Assembly (NCBI GenBank): GCA_950295325.1 | Contig: OX485803.1 | Location: forward strand, 1,178,001-1,242,000 | Reading direction: 5' to 3' | Source of the DNA: Polytrichum commune | Lineage: Eukaryota > Streptophyta > Polytrichopsida > Polytrichales > Polytrichaceae | DNA: 64,000 nt | In this document: in pieces, positions 43,801 to 56,728 of the stretch | Layout: each line of letters begins with the position of its first letter | Numbering within the stretch: position 1 is the first letter of the stretch | Notes under the pieces: generated by a model | Told to the model about the DNA's origin: nothing | What the model saw: only the letters and a program-made list of their open reading frames with translations | Database searches by the model: none | Position numbers and translations under genes: made by a program

Positions 43801-44820
43801 CCTCGCATGCTGCTGCTGCTGCAATTCGTCATCGTATTGCTGCATTCGAGGCATGAGGGGGCCAAGTGCGGCTCCAGGGCTCACCGGGCCCATTTCGAGC
43901 TTGGGATAAGGGGAGTGGTTGGGCATGGCTCCAATGTCTCGGAACCCGGTGGGGCAGAAGCCATTTTCTTGCTCACCCACGCTCTCCACCTCACCGTCGA
44001 CCACCATTAGCCTCCGGGACTTGATACGGTGGAGGTGCCTTAAGTCCTGTCCACCCTGTGGATGAGGAGCTTCCGAATTCGACTGCACCATGTGGGAGGA
44101 AAGAGGGTGAAACCTTTCCTGCTCCAAACTCGGTGTGCCCTCAAATGGTGCCATCCCCCCAGACGAAGGAGCTCCAAATGGAGAGGAGCCTTGTGGAAAC
44201 CCCAGAAGTGGCTTCATAGGTTGATGTTGCTGATGCTGTTGTTGTGATAGTGTCTGCGAGATAGAAAAGTCATTCGAGTTGTTGATGTTGTTGTTGCCAC
44301 TCTGATCCTTCATCCACGTCATGATGTAGCTCATCAAACCCTTGAGCCCTTTCTCCCCTCCTCCCAGGCTCTCAATTGCTTTGTTGAGCACGCCCTCATT
44401 CACGGTGATCTTCTTCAACATGGCACGGATGTTGCCGTCCATGAGGTAGGACGAGAGGGATGTGTTGTCAACCTCCGAAGCACCGTCCACCAACCCGGAC
44501 GAGTTTCGTTCCGAGGAAGCAGACGAGTAGGCCGGAGAGTCAACTTGCAAGCAAAAATCGCCGCTACCACTACCAACTTGGTTGTTTTCTGCTGGTGCTA
44601 CTACGGGGGGCGGCATGGCAGCAGAGTTAGGAGGAGGATGTGAAGAGAAAGGAACACAGGGAAAGGCTTGTGTGTCCAGCCATGATCCTTCCACGTCTCC
44701 TCGCACCGCGGAATCTCGCTCCCGCGTTGCTTCTAGCCCGCGGACTAGATCTGTCCAGTTGGTGGCCGCAGTGACGGCTACGTTTCGCCCCACCCCGCAC
44801 TCTTGCTGAAACACATCCAT
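40449..44820 (-). CDS. ABI3: ABI3/VP1-like B3-domain transcription factor, six exons
   Basis: Exons (minus strand): 43471-44820, 43011-43100, 42784-42884, 41508-41554, 41230-41303 and 40449-40877, all with GT-AG borders. They sum to 2,091 bases, 696 residues plus stop, with no lesion. B1-like domain at about 122-172 (AIESLGGGEKGLKGLMSYIM), B2-like basic motif at about 370-391 (ATTRAARKNRIARQRQSVL), B3 domain at about 455-562 ([58 protein letters not shown]). B3 of this family binds the RY element (CATGCA); ABI3 acts in the nucleus with bZIP partners in abscisic-acid responses, seed maturation in seed plants and desiccation tolerance in mosses. The six-exon split of B3 is typical of ABI3. Start ATG 44820 (MDVFQQECGV) is the first in frame. 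Confidence 0.95.
41230..41303 (-). CDS. ABI3: ABI3 exon 5: B3 end
   Basis: 74 bases, (G)[18 protein letters not shown] then SQKGNF, acceptor TATGTTCAG, donor GTAAGC. Confidence 0.95.
41508..41554 (-). CDS. ABI3: ABI3 exon 4: FWPNNKSR block
   Basis: 47-base microexon-like exon reading [16 protein letters not shown], the most conserved B3 contact block. Acceptor GCTGATAG, donor GTGTGC; codons are split at both ends and rejoin in frame. Confidence 0.95.
42784..42884 (-). CDS. ABI3: ABI3 exon 3: B3 middle
   Basis: 101 bases encoding KEAEMHLPFLAVREGISLQM then EDFDTGVCWSIRYR, acceptor TGTTGCAG, donor GTGGGT; the final Arg codon is split by the intron. Confidence 0.95.
43011..43100 (-). CDS. ABI3: ABI3 exon 2: start of B3
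   Basis: 30 codons, VFNMDSLTALLQKELRPSDV then [10 protein letters not shown], between acceptor GGTGTGCAG and donor GTGAGT. It carries the first DNA-contacting strand (SDVGNLGR). Confidence 0.95.
43471..44820 (-). CDS. ABI3: ABI3 exon 1: N-terminus, B1-like and B2-like domains
   Basis: 450 codons. Residues 21-50 (NWTDLVRGLE ... GSWLDT) may be the acidic/hydrophobic activation segment; 122-172 is the B1-like helical domain with LGGG. Gln-rich stretches follow at 190-202 (SQQQHQQHQ) and 330-348. The basic B2-like motif with KNRIARQRQ (also a likely nuclear signal) is at 370-391. A Gly/Ala-rich linker (392-412) follows. Donor AGAAAG then GTATAC, phase 0. Confidence 0.93.
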
Positions 44821-45338
44821 TCTAGAGAGATGCACCTAAAACACCCACAGAAAGATGTGCAGCTGCACTATGAAACTCTGCAACCAACACCACAACCACT
44901 CCTACGACAGTCTTACCACACCGAATTTGGAAGCAACGGCGACCAACCTCCCTACCTCTCAAGAGTCCTAAATCCAACCATACCAACCTGTTTCTCCGAA
45001 AACACCAGCACCTACCCACCTAGTCCCACGAACGCACACGGCCTTGGAAAGATTCCATGAAGAAAGTGATGTCAAGCGGAGGAAGAACCACCCGTGGCTC
45101 TCGCACAAATGTGCAGGTTTACCTTCCGAGAACATGATTATGCCTCTCCAATGGAACGACAAATGTGCGTCAACCACAAGGCTAGCCCTCTCGAAACATC
45201 TTAGAAGGTTCTCCTGAGACCGGGAAGGCTTCAGCCAGACAGACGGACAGAAGCCACGCCGATGCAACATCATAGGCTACAGATTTCACATACTACTCCA
45301 GTGTGTTGATATATTGTAGATGATGGTCAACTTTACGC

Positions 45339-45342
<4 letters not shown>

Positions 45343-45367
<25 letters not shown>
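45343..45367. repeat. (GA)n microsatellite
   Basis: GAGAGAGA run of 24-25 bases in the ABI3 upstream region; CT-rich on the transcribed (minus-sense) strand, as often found in plant leaders. Confidence 0.95.
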
Positions 45368-45369
<2 letters not shown>

Positions 45370-46118
45370 CAAAAAGGGGACGTCTGTACCATCTCGGGTC
45401 GGCTGGCCGTTAAGGTCATCGATCCACCAGCGCCCTCGCCGTCGCCGTCGCTGGAAGTTGTTTGTTGGATCTCTGCCAACAAACTCACCGGCTACAATAT
45501 CTTTTTGTTGAGCCTTCCCAGCTCAAATTCCAAGAACCGGTAGTCCTCACATTCTCACCCTTCTCCACATGTAGTGCATTGCGAGAGAGAATCTCCACTC
45601 CCACCTCTCACACCCGCCCCACCATTACACCAAAGCCTTCACTCCTCGCTTCTCCAAATATCAAAATGGAGGCATGAGAATCTGACCTTTACCCAAGCCA
45701 CTGCCCAGCACCACCACCACCCCTAGAAGAAGAGTCTAGCAATGTGATGACCCGCACCAGCGTAGCTTCTCCTCCGCCCCTCATGAGCCTTAACCCATTC
45801 ACAACCACCACTACACCGAACCTTCAAAAACTACACAACTCACACCACCTTAACCCTCCCTCCGAGTCCCGCTCTGTTTCTCTCTCTTACTTACATTAAT
45901 CTTCTCCCCAGCTTCCACGAGTCTCACCACGCAACCTTCACCATCCACCAACAAACACTACACCTACCCCTCTCCGACCTTACTCCATCAATGAATCACC
46001 TCGCAAGCTTCGGCAACCTGAACCTGAACCTGTCAAGCTGCGCCGACCACACACACACGACAGGATAACATAATACCAGCAACAACGGCCTCACCGTGAC
46101 GCCAAGTGCCGGAGTGTC

Positions 46119-46168
46119 ATATCATCTCATCTCATCTCATCTCTTCTCTTCTCTTCTCTTCTCTTCTC
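46119..46168. repeat. (TCATC)n / (TCTTC)n pentanucleotide microsatellite
   Basis: Repeats of CTCAT pass into CTTCT and back to CTCAT, a compound 5-base microsatellite. Confidence 0.95.
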
Positions 46169-46900
46169 ATCTCATCTCCACGTAGAGTGAGCTTACCATA
46201 ACATCGGCCCTGGCGCTCTGACGAAAGAGCAAAATGGCTTAGCAAGAAGGCGATGATGATAATGATGAGCTCCGGAAGCAGCCTTGATGCGTCCGAGTCA
46301 GCTGATAATAGAAGAAGAAGGAAAATGGAGAAAAATGGGAAGGGAAAACCAAGAAAGGCAACCCAAAAAAAACAAAAAAACAAAAAAAAAAATCCTTCAC
46401 CCGATGGCTCCTGGCAGCCCACCAGCGGGCCCGCGAAAATGCCCACCCAGCGGAATTGGTCGCTGGCTTCGTATCCAAAAACAAAACAAAACCCAAGGTG
46501 CTTGAAGCGAAGGAAAAGCGAGGGCGGTCAGTATTGCTAACTCCCAAAGGTTGCGCCTTTGGCATGGACTGCGCCGCGAAGGAGAGGAGGAAGGTGGGCG
46601 TATTGGGGGAGGGGGGGGGGGCGCTGAGCTGGGGGGAGGGAGAAAGCTGAGTTGGCACCCTGTCAGCAGACGAGTGGTTGCGTGGCGCGTCCTGAGTGGG
46701 CGACCCTGGAAAGCCCTGCAGGCTTGGGACTCGGTCCCTCGTTCCCTCGTTCCCCTCTCGACCTTTTTGGTTCCCTTCAGTTGGTTCCCCTCCTCTCAAC
46801 ATTAACTACTTACCGGGGAAAGAGCTTTTCTTTGCTCTCACGGAAGTTGAAGTTGGGAGGCCGTAACTTCGGTCTCAAGCCATGCCCACCTCGGCTAATT

Positions 46901-48563
46901 TTACGGAGAGATTTTTAGGGTGGGGTTTACATTAGGCTCCACGGGCTCCAACAAACTTGGGGCCCAAAACATCTCATAACCCCTACCTGAACCCTTTTGG
47001 AGCGTCCTATTTTTCAGTATCCGTTCTGTGATCACTTGCTAACCAACCATGGTTCATCTTTGATGCATGCAAGGGAAGTGGATGTAGGCATTGATAATAG
47101 ATTTTCTAACACCAATAGACCATGTCATGATCTCTCCGGAGATAATAGGATGCTTGGATAAACCAGTTTAGAAAAAGCTTGGGTACATTTCAAACATGTT
47201 TTTGATTCGCCCATCCCCCATCTCAAATTCAGTTTGAATGGGGGGGAATATTCAAACCTTGTTTTTGATACCAACATATGGGAGGTTCGGCATTGGGCCC
47301 ACTAAAGTCGACTCTTTACTTGGCCCTCCAGTGCTTACAATCCTTTAAAAAAGTTACATCGCAAATTTTGTGATATAGTTTTCGGTAGATTGTGATAAAT
47401 TGTTGTCTTCAGTTTTTTTGACATCCACAGTAATGAAACTTGGAAGGAGGTTGATGACAATTTCAGAACATCTATTATACATATGAGAGAGTACACAAGA
47501 AGTATAAAAAATGTAGAACTTTTAGGAGTTAGTGGACCATATTCTTTGGACTTAGATATTGAACCAAAGCTTGAAGTTTGGTTCCCCAAATTAGGTGGAT
47601 TATTTTTTCAGTCAAGACCAATAATATTTGGCATGCAACTTGGTCTACTGCAACGCCACTTCACTTTTTCCCATGGTTTGGACTCAGACCTTGGTGTGGG
47701 TTGCTTGGATCCATAAATTGCTCTCGACCAATAAGATTGCTTGATTTTGGAATATATTTGATCTTGAACCATAATGTAAACAAATAATATTTCAGTAAAA
47801 TGGACTAAGTCCTAGTGCATAATTACATGAAGCTGAAAGTTTATCATAGAACTCTCCCAAAGATTATCAAGATCTAATTGTGATAATATTAGAGCACTCT
47901 TTTTATTTATATCAAGAAATGCATATATTGTTTTTTCCCATTATATAGTGTAAATCATAACACTCAAGTAAACATCGAAGATTCACATATCTCCCATGAG
48001 AATTGAGTATATTAGAAGTGTCTTCATATATCCACCCATAGAATTGAAGCAACAAAAAGTTCAAATCTTGAACATATGTCCATATTTTACTTGAATACAA
48101 GTTAAGCCCCCTCTAAGGCAGGTGTACACGAGCCTTAGGTCCAAACAATAGTCTTAAATGGCATCTAACACGTGTGCATAAATTCATGTTTCAAATGTAC
48201 ATAAATTTCAAATGTACAAATAGTGTAAGGTTGATGTTTGTGTTCTTAGTTTGGATTTGCTCATGCAATTTAGAAGTGGATTCTTACATTGTCCTAGGGT
48301 TCCATATATATATGCCAAATGTTGGAAGGAACTGTTTCAAGTCTGTCTACATAGCTTAGAGCTTGGGCAAGTATTAGGGTCTGAGTCAAATGTAGGAGAG
48401 AATGAACTAGGTGCTTGCATGGCATCATTTTCTTTGAGGTTCTCATCCGCATTTTGACTTGGAGAAGCAAATTCTCATCATTTGAGAAACAAAGCTCCCG
48501 ATCTTGATTTCAGAAACAGGTTTTTTCTGGTCCGGAACATTGTGCGGTTTTGGAGCCTCAGGT
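46901..48563. other. Intergenic, nothing recognised
   Basis: AT-rich DNA without supported coding or structured sequence. Confidence 0.4.
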
Positions 48564-48836
48564 GGGCCACTTCACACCCGAGACTGAAGGCCCATGACCA
48601 TTGCATTCTGTGATCTCTCCTAGGTCAAAAAGGCCGAGACTGTCCATGTTCACTTCACAATAGAAGGTGAAGGCCTACGAGCCCAAAGAGTTATCGTGGA
48701 TGAAAAGTCTACATGGTTTTCTACATGGTAGACCATGTCAGAGTCAAGGTCCTTAGACAACTAATGTAACCTTTGGATGAGATTCAAGGGCTCTCACAAC
48801 GTGGCCATGGTCCCTGACTCGTGTGTGAAGTGTCCC
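48564..48836. mobile_element. Foldback MITE, about 273 bp
   Basis: The left end GGGCCACTTCACACCCGAG matches the complement of the right end GGGACACTTCACACACGAG at 17 of 19 bases. The opening resembles the 31.8 kb element (GGGCCACTTCACAC), but no clean TAA duplication is visible. No coding sequence. Confidence 0.6.
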
Positions 48837-48878
48837 TAAGTGCACTCATGTCATTGAGGTTGTAGAAAAGCAGTGTGC

Positions 48879-48897
48879 GGGGGGGGGGGGGGGGGGG
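48879..48897. repeat. Poly-G run of 19
   Basis: Homopolymer G19; its exact length is likely to be unreliable. Confidence 0.9.
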
Positions 48898-50609
48898 TGA
48901 CCAGGCAATCGTCACCTTTCCTTTTCCGACGGGATTGAGCTTGTTTAAAGAACTTGGTTTTTGTTTGGATGAACTTTTGATACCACTCGAGTTGTAGAGT
49001 ATGAACAAACACGCCCACAACTAAATGTTGTATACTTATAGCCCACCCACACTTACTGGTGCGGGGCACCACTGCATGGTGAGTACCAACATTGGTTGCA
49101 TCCTGTGACTCTCGCTAACTAAACCAACTCTAAAAGTTGCCCCTGCTGACAGAAACCGTTCACTGGTGGCCTGCACTAGTAAGTGTAGGTGGGTTATTAC
49201 TCTATAAAGGGATGATAACATTGGGTTGATAGTATTGGGGGGCAAGGGGGTGATGGTAGTGTTCCTTGTAGGAAGCATCTTCTTATAGCAAGCCCATGAT
49301 TTAATATTTCCAATTGCTCCCAACCCCACATTCAAACACCATGACATGAGATTTTTTGGCTCCTTTTTGTATTCATCAGTATGGCATCAATTGCATTATA
49401 GACTCTCCTCTTATGAGAATTGAGTCTAAGCCATCTTCGATGTCGGAAGGAAGGGCCACAATTGCCATGGACTAGGCTAATTGCAACATGTGTTGGTTGG
49501 TGTCTATATGACTTATAGATAAACACCTCTCAAATGCAATGTTGTTTTTTTGGGCTACAACACATAGCTATTCAAGGTGTTCCACAGGGACACTTTAGTG
49601 GGTACATGGCGCAATGAGCATGCATAGGATGAATAAACAAAACTAGGATGTACTACACTAAACACTTGATTCATTATTGTATTCAAATTGGCGTGCAATG
49701 AACAACATCATTCGATGCAAAATAATGTTTCGAGAAACAACACCCTCATGATAGAGTGGTCTTCATGACTTATCATGTAGCACCAAGTATCACATATCAC
49801 CCTCTATGATTTCCATCCAACGATTGCAAAACAACCAAACCCTTGAACGACCCCACAAACCACAAGATTGAAAATACAATTCCCCTCCCAATTGCGGCCC
49901 TTCATCGTCCATTGTGGCACCTTGGATGTACACTCAACCCTCTTTATCCAGCTTAATTGCCAAAACCCACATTTCCATTGCCACCCAACCATCCTACATT
50001 GGACGTCTAGATGGGCATGTATATAGAGTCAATCGAATTTGGTTAACACCTTGCCACCTAGTAATCCAATGTGCATTGCATTCGGGAGTCGCTCATTGAA
50101 CATGACCATTGCCATTTGTCAAAAGGCCACGTGATGACAATACGTGGACTAACCCTATCAATGAAAGTTGTTGGCTTTGTTGGGTGGGGGCTTGACATTT
50201 TTAGCATGTGCAACCACCCCCGCCCCTTGTCACATGGCATCCTCTTATTGGTTCGCACCCCTGTTATAGGGGTTCATAGTCACAGCAACCTAGACTATCC
50301 AACTAGAAAACCACCTTAAACGCATTGGACTGTTATTTTAGAGTAGAGGCGCCCATAACCAAACACTTGCGAGATTTTGCACCAAATATAGAGGAATATA
50401 AGGTGGTGCAAATGTTTCCCGTGTTTTAGTAATTATATTCCTTGAATTGAAATTACTGTGAAAATTTGAAGCCAAAAAGTCGGCGGAACACATTATCATT
50501 GTCGAGTCTATCATGACCGCTCATTTTGAGACAAATTCCTCCTCACTTTAGCACTCAAAATCAAGGACATGTGTCATGGCATTTTTTATTGCATGGTGAT
50601 ACCATAACC
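48898..50609. other. Intergenic, nothing recognised
   Basis: Mixed-composition DNA; short open frames only. Confidence 0.4.
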
Positions 50610-50735
50610 GAAGTTGGAAACTTAGGCTTCGTTTCCATGTAGGCCGCTCGCCCACCACATTCTAATGAAAACATAGATGCCACTAGGTGGACCAGCCGCC
50701 TACACGAAAACTAACCCTCATAAACCATGTTCCGT
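50610..50735. mobile_element. Short foldback, about 125 bp (weak)
   Basis: Left TTAGGCTTCGTTTCCATGTA then GGCCGCTCGCCCACC; complement of right TTAGTTTTCGTGTAGGCGGC then TGGTCCACC. Pairing is imperfect with a gap, and no target duplication was found. Confidence 0.4.
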
Positions 50736-53269
50736 AGAACATTATTTTAACCACCCACGAAAAGAAATTACTGAAATCAATCCCAATATGATTAAAATTA
50801 TACCGCCATACATATCCTGATTGGGAATAGGTGGCTCCACTCTACATATTGAACCCAAATAGCTCTCCCCCATGAGTTGTTCAATAATACAACTAGTCAA
50901 CCTTAAGTACCCTACAATGGTCCGCTAGACCAAGGGTCCTATATGACTTCTAGTAGTGTTAATTTCTTTTGAATTGTGGGTTTTGTCGATTTTTGATGTC
51001 ACAAGCCATTGACTGTATTATGGACTCATTATTGTGAAGAAATAAAATGGAATGGATAATTCTAGCGATTGCGACAAGTAAAGGTCTCTGTCACCAAGTT
51101 GAATCTAGATCTCGTCATCCATTCATTTTTTACTCGTGTGTTTCTTCTCATAGGCTTTGTAGTGCATGATTATGATATATGTTTAGTGTGGCCCATATTG
51201 TACGGAAAGTACTATGGGTGGCATGTAAGAGCTTTGCAATTGCTTAAGGGTTTGCAACCGGATCACATGTGACATGTACATGCTTATTTGCATTAGCCTG
51301 CACTAATTACATAATCTACCAAACACTATACACAACTTACTTACACGATTGGGTTTGGTCATAAGAGCATCACCATCCGTCATGTAGCAAACACAATAGT
51401 TGAGTTTGTTATATTAGTAAGCGTTAAAGTAGAGCGACAAGCTCCAACCATTGGCTCTTTTACGAGTTGGTGATCATGCTTTGAGGATTCAAGAAGTTTG
51501 AGTTGGGCTTCAATATGCACAAAAACACGTATGTGAGTTGTATATATATATTTTTTCTAGTTCATTGTGCAAAACATTGCTCAACTTAGCCGTGGTTCAC
51601 AAAATGCTATGGCTATGTTGGGTAACGTTATGTGATATAATCGACTTTGTTTAGAATAAGCTTGTTCATCGAGTGTGCTTTTAACTTTATTTGAACACCT
51701 ATATGAGTACAATTCAAATTTGAGTTCAAATTAAAGATATGCGTGCTTTTGGATGCAAATACATATTTAGTACATCCATCATCAATGTCACATGCAAGCA
51801 AATGTTTTTTTTCTCCTCCCCATAAGATAAATATAGTAAATAGAATATCAAACTACTGACTATAACAAATATGGGTTCAAAAGTTGATGAGGATTCATGG
51901 AATTTGTATGTATTGACCATATGTTGAGCCCCTTGGACGTATTTTGCATATGTGGAAGCAAGATATCATCAAGAACTTTCATATTTTGTTCACGAGTTGG
52001 TTGGTTATAATTACTAATAACCAACTCGAGTAGGTGGATGACTCTAGTCCCCTATGGCTCATCGTCCACTCTCCTCTCGGTGGTTATCTAGTAAGGTGGA
52101 TGTGCCTAACCTGAACACAACAATAATCATGATACCCATATTTGAGTGATATGTGATGAGGTATGAATCCAAAAAATGGCACTTGAAAAGTCATGTGTTT
52201 CAAAAAGATTGAATTACATGCTTAAGATATGCTACCCATTACGGGCTCAATAGTCAACATGGTTGGGAGGGGGGGAGACCTATATGACCATCTAATGAGC
52301 ACGAGAATCTTTACTTTGAGAATGAATAAGATATTCACATGAGCTCCAAAAATTATCAAACAAATGACTACGAACATGATTCTCTTGCACTAATTGCATG
52401 TTTCATAATCTACGAGAATTGGGCTGCAGAGAGAAATCACATCCATCTAAGGCACGTCTACCTTATATGTAATGATAAATTTGGATTCTTTTTCTCCCGA
52501 TTAGATGTTGCCCACTCATGTGACACCGTCCCTTGACATCATAAAATGTACATAGTACTAACATTTGGGCATCAAGGCTCCCCCACCTCCGACCAAAATA
52601 AAAAGACCGAGCATATCCTATCATGTGAATGCGATGTTTGAACTAACTTATCCTCTATAAATTATAGTAAAGGTCGTTGGTACCCGATCGAGGACCACGT
52701 CTCTTGTTTTCTTTATGGTGGACGACTAAATCTAAGAATGGCAAGTACATGACGGAGGGCCACTTTACACATTGACCAAGAGCCGTGACCATGAAAATCT
52801 AAGGCCCCTTCAATGTCATCCAAAGGCCATACCATGGGGAATTCTTTTTTTTGCAATGATGGGTGTTCAAGTTTAGTGTGACATGAAAGTGGATCATGTT
52901 GAGTGACTACAACAACATATTTGGGTTCATGTCCACCTCATGACAGTGTAAAAGTTATAGGAGCCTTGGAATGGTAATTTAAATGATTGTTACAATTTTT
53001 AGTTTTATGTTAGACTGCTCTTTTTGGTGAGCCTAGCGCATACAATTAAGAACAAAATTCAATACATTTTGAACAAACTCATCTTCAACAAACAACCACA
53101 AAGAATTCACATGTTTTTTTTAGATTTGAAAAGTGGATATAATACTGCACAAACTTGTGCACATGTATGCAAAATTTCACATTACATTAACAGTAAGAAT
53201 GTATATTGCAAAGCCAAATGAGAAACTACATATAGATACTCAAATTTGTTCAAGTTGCCTACAAAATAT
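50736..53269. other. Intergenic, nothing recognised
   Basis: AT-rich. A word at 52757 (GGGCCACTTTACACATTGAC) resembles the ends of the GGGCC MITEs and has an inverted partner near 54778, so the Tc1 relic may lie within a 2-kb foldback, but no target duplication supports this. Confidence 0.35.
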
Positions 53270-54274
53270 TTAGTAATTGGTCCAATAATCCCTACTCTTC
53301 AACACAACGTCAATTCTTTGTGGCATGCTTTCATAAAGTGCCATGCAATCTTGTTCAATGAAATTGGGATACACTAAACACACACACTCCCACAATTCTT
53401 GGATACCTCTTGGTGGTGTCGTAAATTGATTCAATTGCCGTTTGAAAAATGCCCATAAATGTTCAATGGGATTCAAATCCGGAGATTGTGCAGGCCCCTA
53501 AAGGAGTTGAAATGGTTGTGATGCCAACCATTCTTGCACTATTTTGCTTGTGCGTTTGGGAACATTACCATGTTGAAAGACCAACTTACTTGGATCCAAA
53601 TCATAATTTTGTGTAGGATTTTTTGAAATAAATTTGTACAAATACCTATCCATCATACCTTCAGTTTTGTACCGTGCTCCCGGCCCAAAAGTTGTCATGC
53701 ATCCCCAAATCATCACTGGCCCACCACCACGCTTCACGGTCTGATGGACATGTTGAGGTCCAACGTGTTCTCCATCTCCAATCCAAAACCATGACTTACC
53801 ATTTGAGTTTAACCTATTCATCTTTGTATCATCACTAAAAATCACGCATTTCCAATCATCAATGGTCCAATTCTTATACCTTTGAGCAAACCTCAAGTGT
53901 ATGAGAACATGTTTATGACACATAAATGGCTTCCTTTGATGCACTTGTGCACCCAATTCAACCTCTCTCAAAGCACGCCTCAAATTGATGTCTGACAACA
54001 ATTTACACGTTTTAGATAGAACTTGTTTTGTTGTCGCATATGCAATTTCAAGTCCACCTTTAGTAACGAGAGTAACGCAACACCTCTTCTCTTGGTTTGC
54101 AAGAAACTTTGATTGCCCTCCTCTTTGTCTCTCAATCTCGCCCCCTACATCCTTCCTCAAATGCGTTACAAAATATTGGCTCATGCCCACTAAAACGACA
54201 ACTTTGCGAGTAAAAACACAACTTCTAAGTTGCACCAAAGCTTGGTGCTTCTGTTCTTGAGACAATGGAAGCAT
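53270..54274 (-). pseudogene. Tc1-type (DD34E) transposase, near full length but dead
   Basis: Starts ATG 54274 (MLPLSQEQKHQALVQL) and reads to a stop at 53270, interrupted once by an in-frame TAG at 53498-53500; about 334 residues, the normal Tc1 length. The N-terminal helix-turn-helix region is weak, and KDVGGEIERQRGGQSKF is the linker. First catalytic Asp in CVIFSDDTKMNRLNSNGK, then KRGGGPVMIWGCMT, then VFQHGNVPKRTSKIVQEWL where the family has QQDN (second catalytic Asp changed to Gly), then SPDLNPIEHLWAFFKRQL with the Glu intact. It differs clearly from the 38.2 kb copy, so the two are separate insertions. No terminal repeats recognised by eye. Confidence 0.85.
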
Positions 54275-56693
54275 ACAGCTACAAACGGATTTGCAAATTA
54301 CACCTTACGTACTGTGAACCAAGGCTACACAATGCACACAAAGATGTGAATGCTGGAAGAGTGGCCGCGAACGAAAGCGAGTATTGTAACCCTAACCACT
54401 TCAACATTCCCTATTTTAGAAACCCTATTTCCTTTTCACTTTTTGGTTTCACATTTATGCAATTGATTACTTGGACTCTTGCTTTGATCACTATGTTTGT
54501 GATTTGAATCGGATGACAATGGGAGCCAAAGTTGAGTTGGTGTACAATGTACTCAATTTTGTTCATAACTGTATGCACTTAACCATGAAACATTGTCCAC
54601 TTGTTACCATGTAAGATGTTGTGTAAGATTTTTCTAACATTTGAATTTCTCTGGTCCCCCATGCCTTCAAAGTCATGTGTAAAGTGAACTTAGATCGTCT
54701 TTGGCTTTCTTAACCAATCACATGATTTGTATATCACAGGTCAAAGACCCTCAAGCTCTAGTATAAAGCGGCCCTTACTAAGTATTTACAAATTTTATGG
54801 GAGTAAATGTTTTGTGGGTCAGACAACAATAAACTCCAAGAATTGATTGGCTCGTGGGAGGGTGGGCCCCCGGGTTAGGGGTTCAAGTCATGGCATGGAT
54901 GCTTGGTGCAGCTTTTTCACCTGGTTTGCACTCTTTTTTTTAATGAAACTCTCCCTTCTAGTCTCCCATTCAATTTTGGGGTCATTTATATCCCCACAAA
55001 AACGTTTGGCTTTCACCCCCAAGTCATTCACAAAAGATTGGAAAAAGGATGTCCGGCTCTTCCTCTACCTCTAATGCCATGGCCACACTAGGGTTCGTCG
55101 ATAGTCTTGGATAATAGGAGTCCCTCTTGATAGAGAAAGTGCATCTACTCCTGAAATTTACTGCTTATCAATAAGGAATTTTTATCCTACTAACAATAGC
55201 CTCATTGGATATAACATACTACAATTTCACAAGTGCATACAAGACAATAAACTTTTATCAAGATTGAGACTCTCTCGTTAGTGTGCGCCAATCACTGGTC
55301 TTAGCGTGGACATGGTATAACTTGCTCCTTCCCTACATATGGCTTAAAAAACAAACTTCTTGTGTATAGGTACAATAAAGAGTCCTAGTATTATGGACCA
55401 CGCTAATCTTCTAGAGCCCATGCTAATTCTCACAATGACAATGAATGTGGGTCACTTGAAATTCATGGTCTTTGATATTGATTTTTTTTTTTTTTCATTA
55501 TAGAGGGACAAATCCAAGTTATAAAAGGCAATCAAGTAATGTTCACCATGACAACATTGAACAAATCCTTTGTTGTTGTTGTGTAAATACAATTGCAATC
55601 TACCTTTGTAACCTCATGAGTTGCCTCCTGAAGACTTGGTGAGTTAACCTCCAATCAAATATGTTGTAGAGAGTACGACTTAAACATCTATTATGGAGTT
55701 GACACTTGTGAAGTACAAATTTTGCACTATACATGTAAATTGGGAACAAACAACATTGACATTGAACTCCACCAAATGTTGCCATTGAAGCACCAAAGTC
55801 GTAAAGTACCGGAGTCATAAGCAACCATGTACTCCCCCTCCCCCCACCCCAAACTATATTGACTATTCAACTTATAATGGTTAACACATTTTAAACACAT
55901 AGTCTAAAATATTTTAAACATGTGTGTTTTCAATGCTTATTCTTAGATCCACATCTAACCATATGCCACTCAAATATAAGTGTGTAGTTGGAATAAGAAA
56001 CTAAATTATGCATATTAGTCTCACATGTTATGTACTATTCTTCGTTGATAATGGAACAAATTTTTCTATGAGAAACACCCACTCCAAAACCTTCGCAACC
56101 ACTATCACGTGGTTGGGCCTTGGGCCTTTAGGAGACAATGTGTGAACACATTTGTCATTCGGAGGTATGATAGAGCCCTGTCATCATTCTTTATTTCATC
56201 TTTTAAAATACAAGGGGAAACTGTGCCCACCGCCAATGATAATTGGATGGAAGCTTTATGGCACTACGATGCGGACACTCATCAAAGTGTCTAGGGCAAA
56301 GATGCTCTAGTTCGGCAAGCAATTACTAATATTCACTTCTCGGTATATTATATTTCCACTCCACCATGTCAACTTTAAATATATATATATAGGTAGGAGC
56401 CCACGATTCCCCCGCCAACTCATGGCGCCACCAATAAAACCCCATAATAAAAAAGAAACAATCGGGGGCTACCTCTTCGAGTTGGCCCTCTAACACTATC
56501 AACTGAGGTAAAGGGATCTAGTAAAAACCTAAGCTTCACATGTTCGTGGGCAAGAATCATCTTGATTAGATCACTCTACATTATTCAAGGGTCTCTAATT
56601 GATACAACAAGGGCTAAATGTTCACATCTTTGAGCCCAAACTTCCCAGCTTGAACCACCTGAGACACCAAAAAAGAAAAAAAGAAAAAAAAAG

Positions 56694-56728
<35 letters not shown>

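Larger units (their letters stand above)
44821..46900 (-). promoter_or_regulatory. ABI3 leader and upstream region
   Basis: A possible leader intron ends GGTGTTTTAG at 44836, 15 bases before the ATG. Upstream are a GA microsatellite (45343-45367), long C-rich DNA (45400-46080), a pentanucleotide block, and a GC-rich stretch to about 46890. Several overlapping open frames here have low-complexity composition (poly-Gly, poly-Lys) and I do not accept them as genes. The transcription start could not be fixed. Confidence 0.4.

Noticed and set aside
43262-44247. Plus-strand open frames opposite ABI3 exon 1
   Set aside because: Antisense shadows; composition is Cys/Pro-rich nonsense and the minus-strand frame carries the B1- and B2-like domains.
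46132-46918. Several overlapping open frames upstream of ABI3
   Set aside because: Low-complexity Lys, Gly or Ser/Phe runs arising from microsatellites and GC-rich DNA; no domain, splice or start evidence.
52757-54778. 2-kb foldback enclosing the Tc1 relic
   Set aside because: The two ends (GGGCCACTTTACAC and its inverted partner) match over only about 15 bases with no target duplication; noted only as a possibility.
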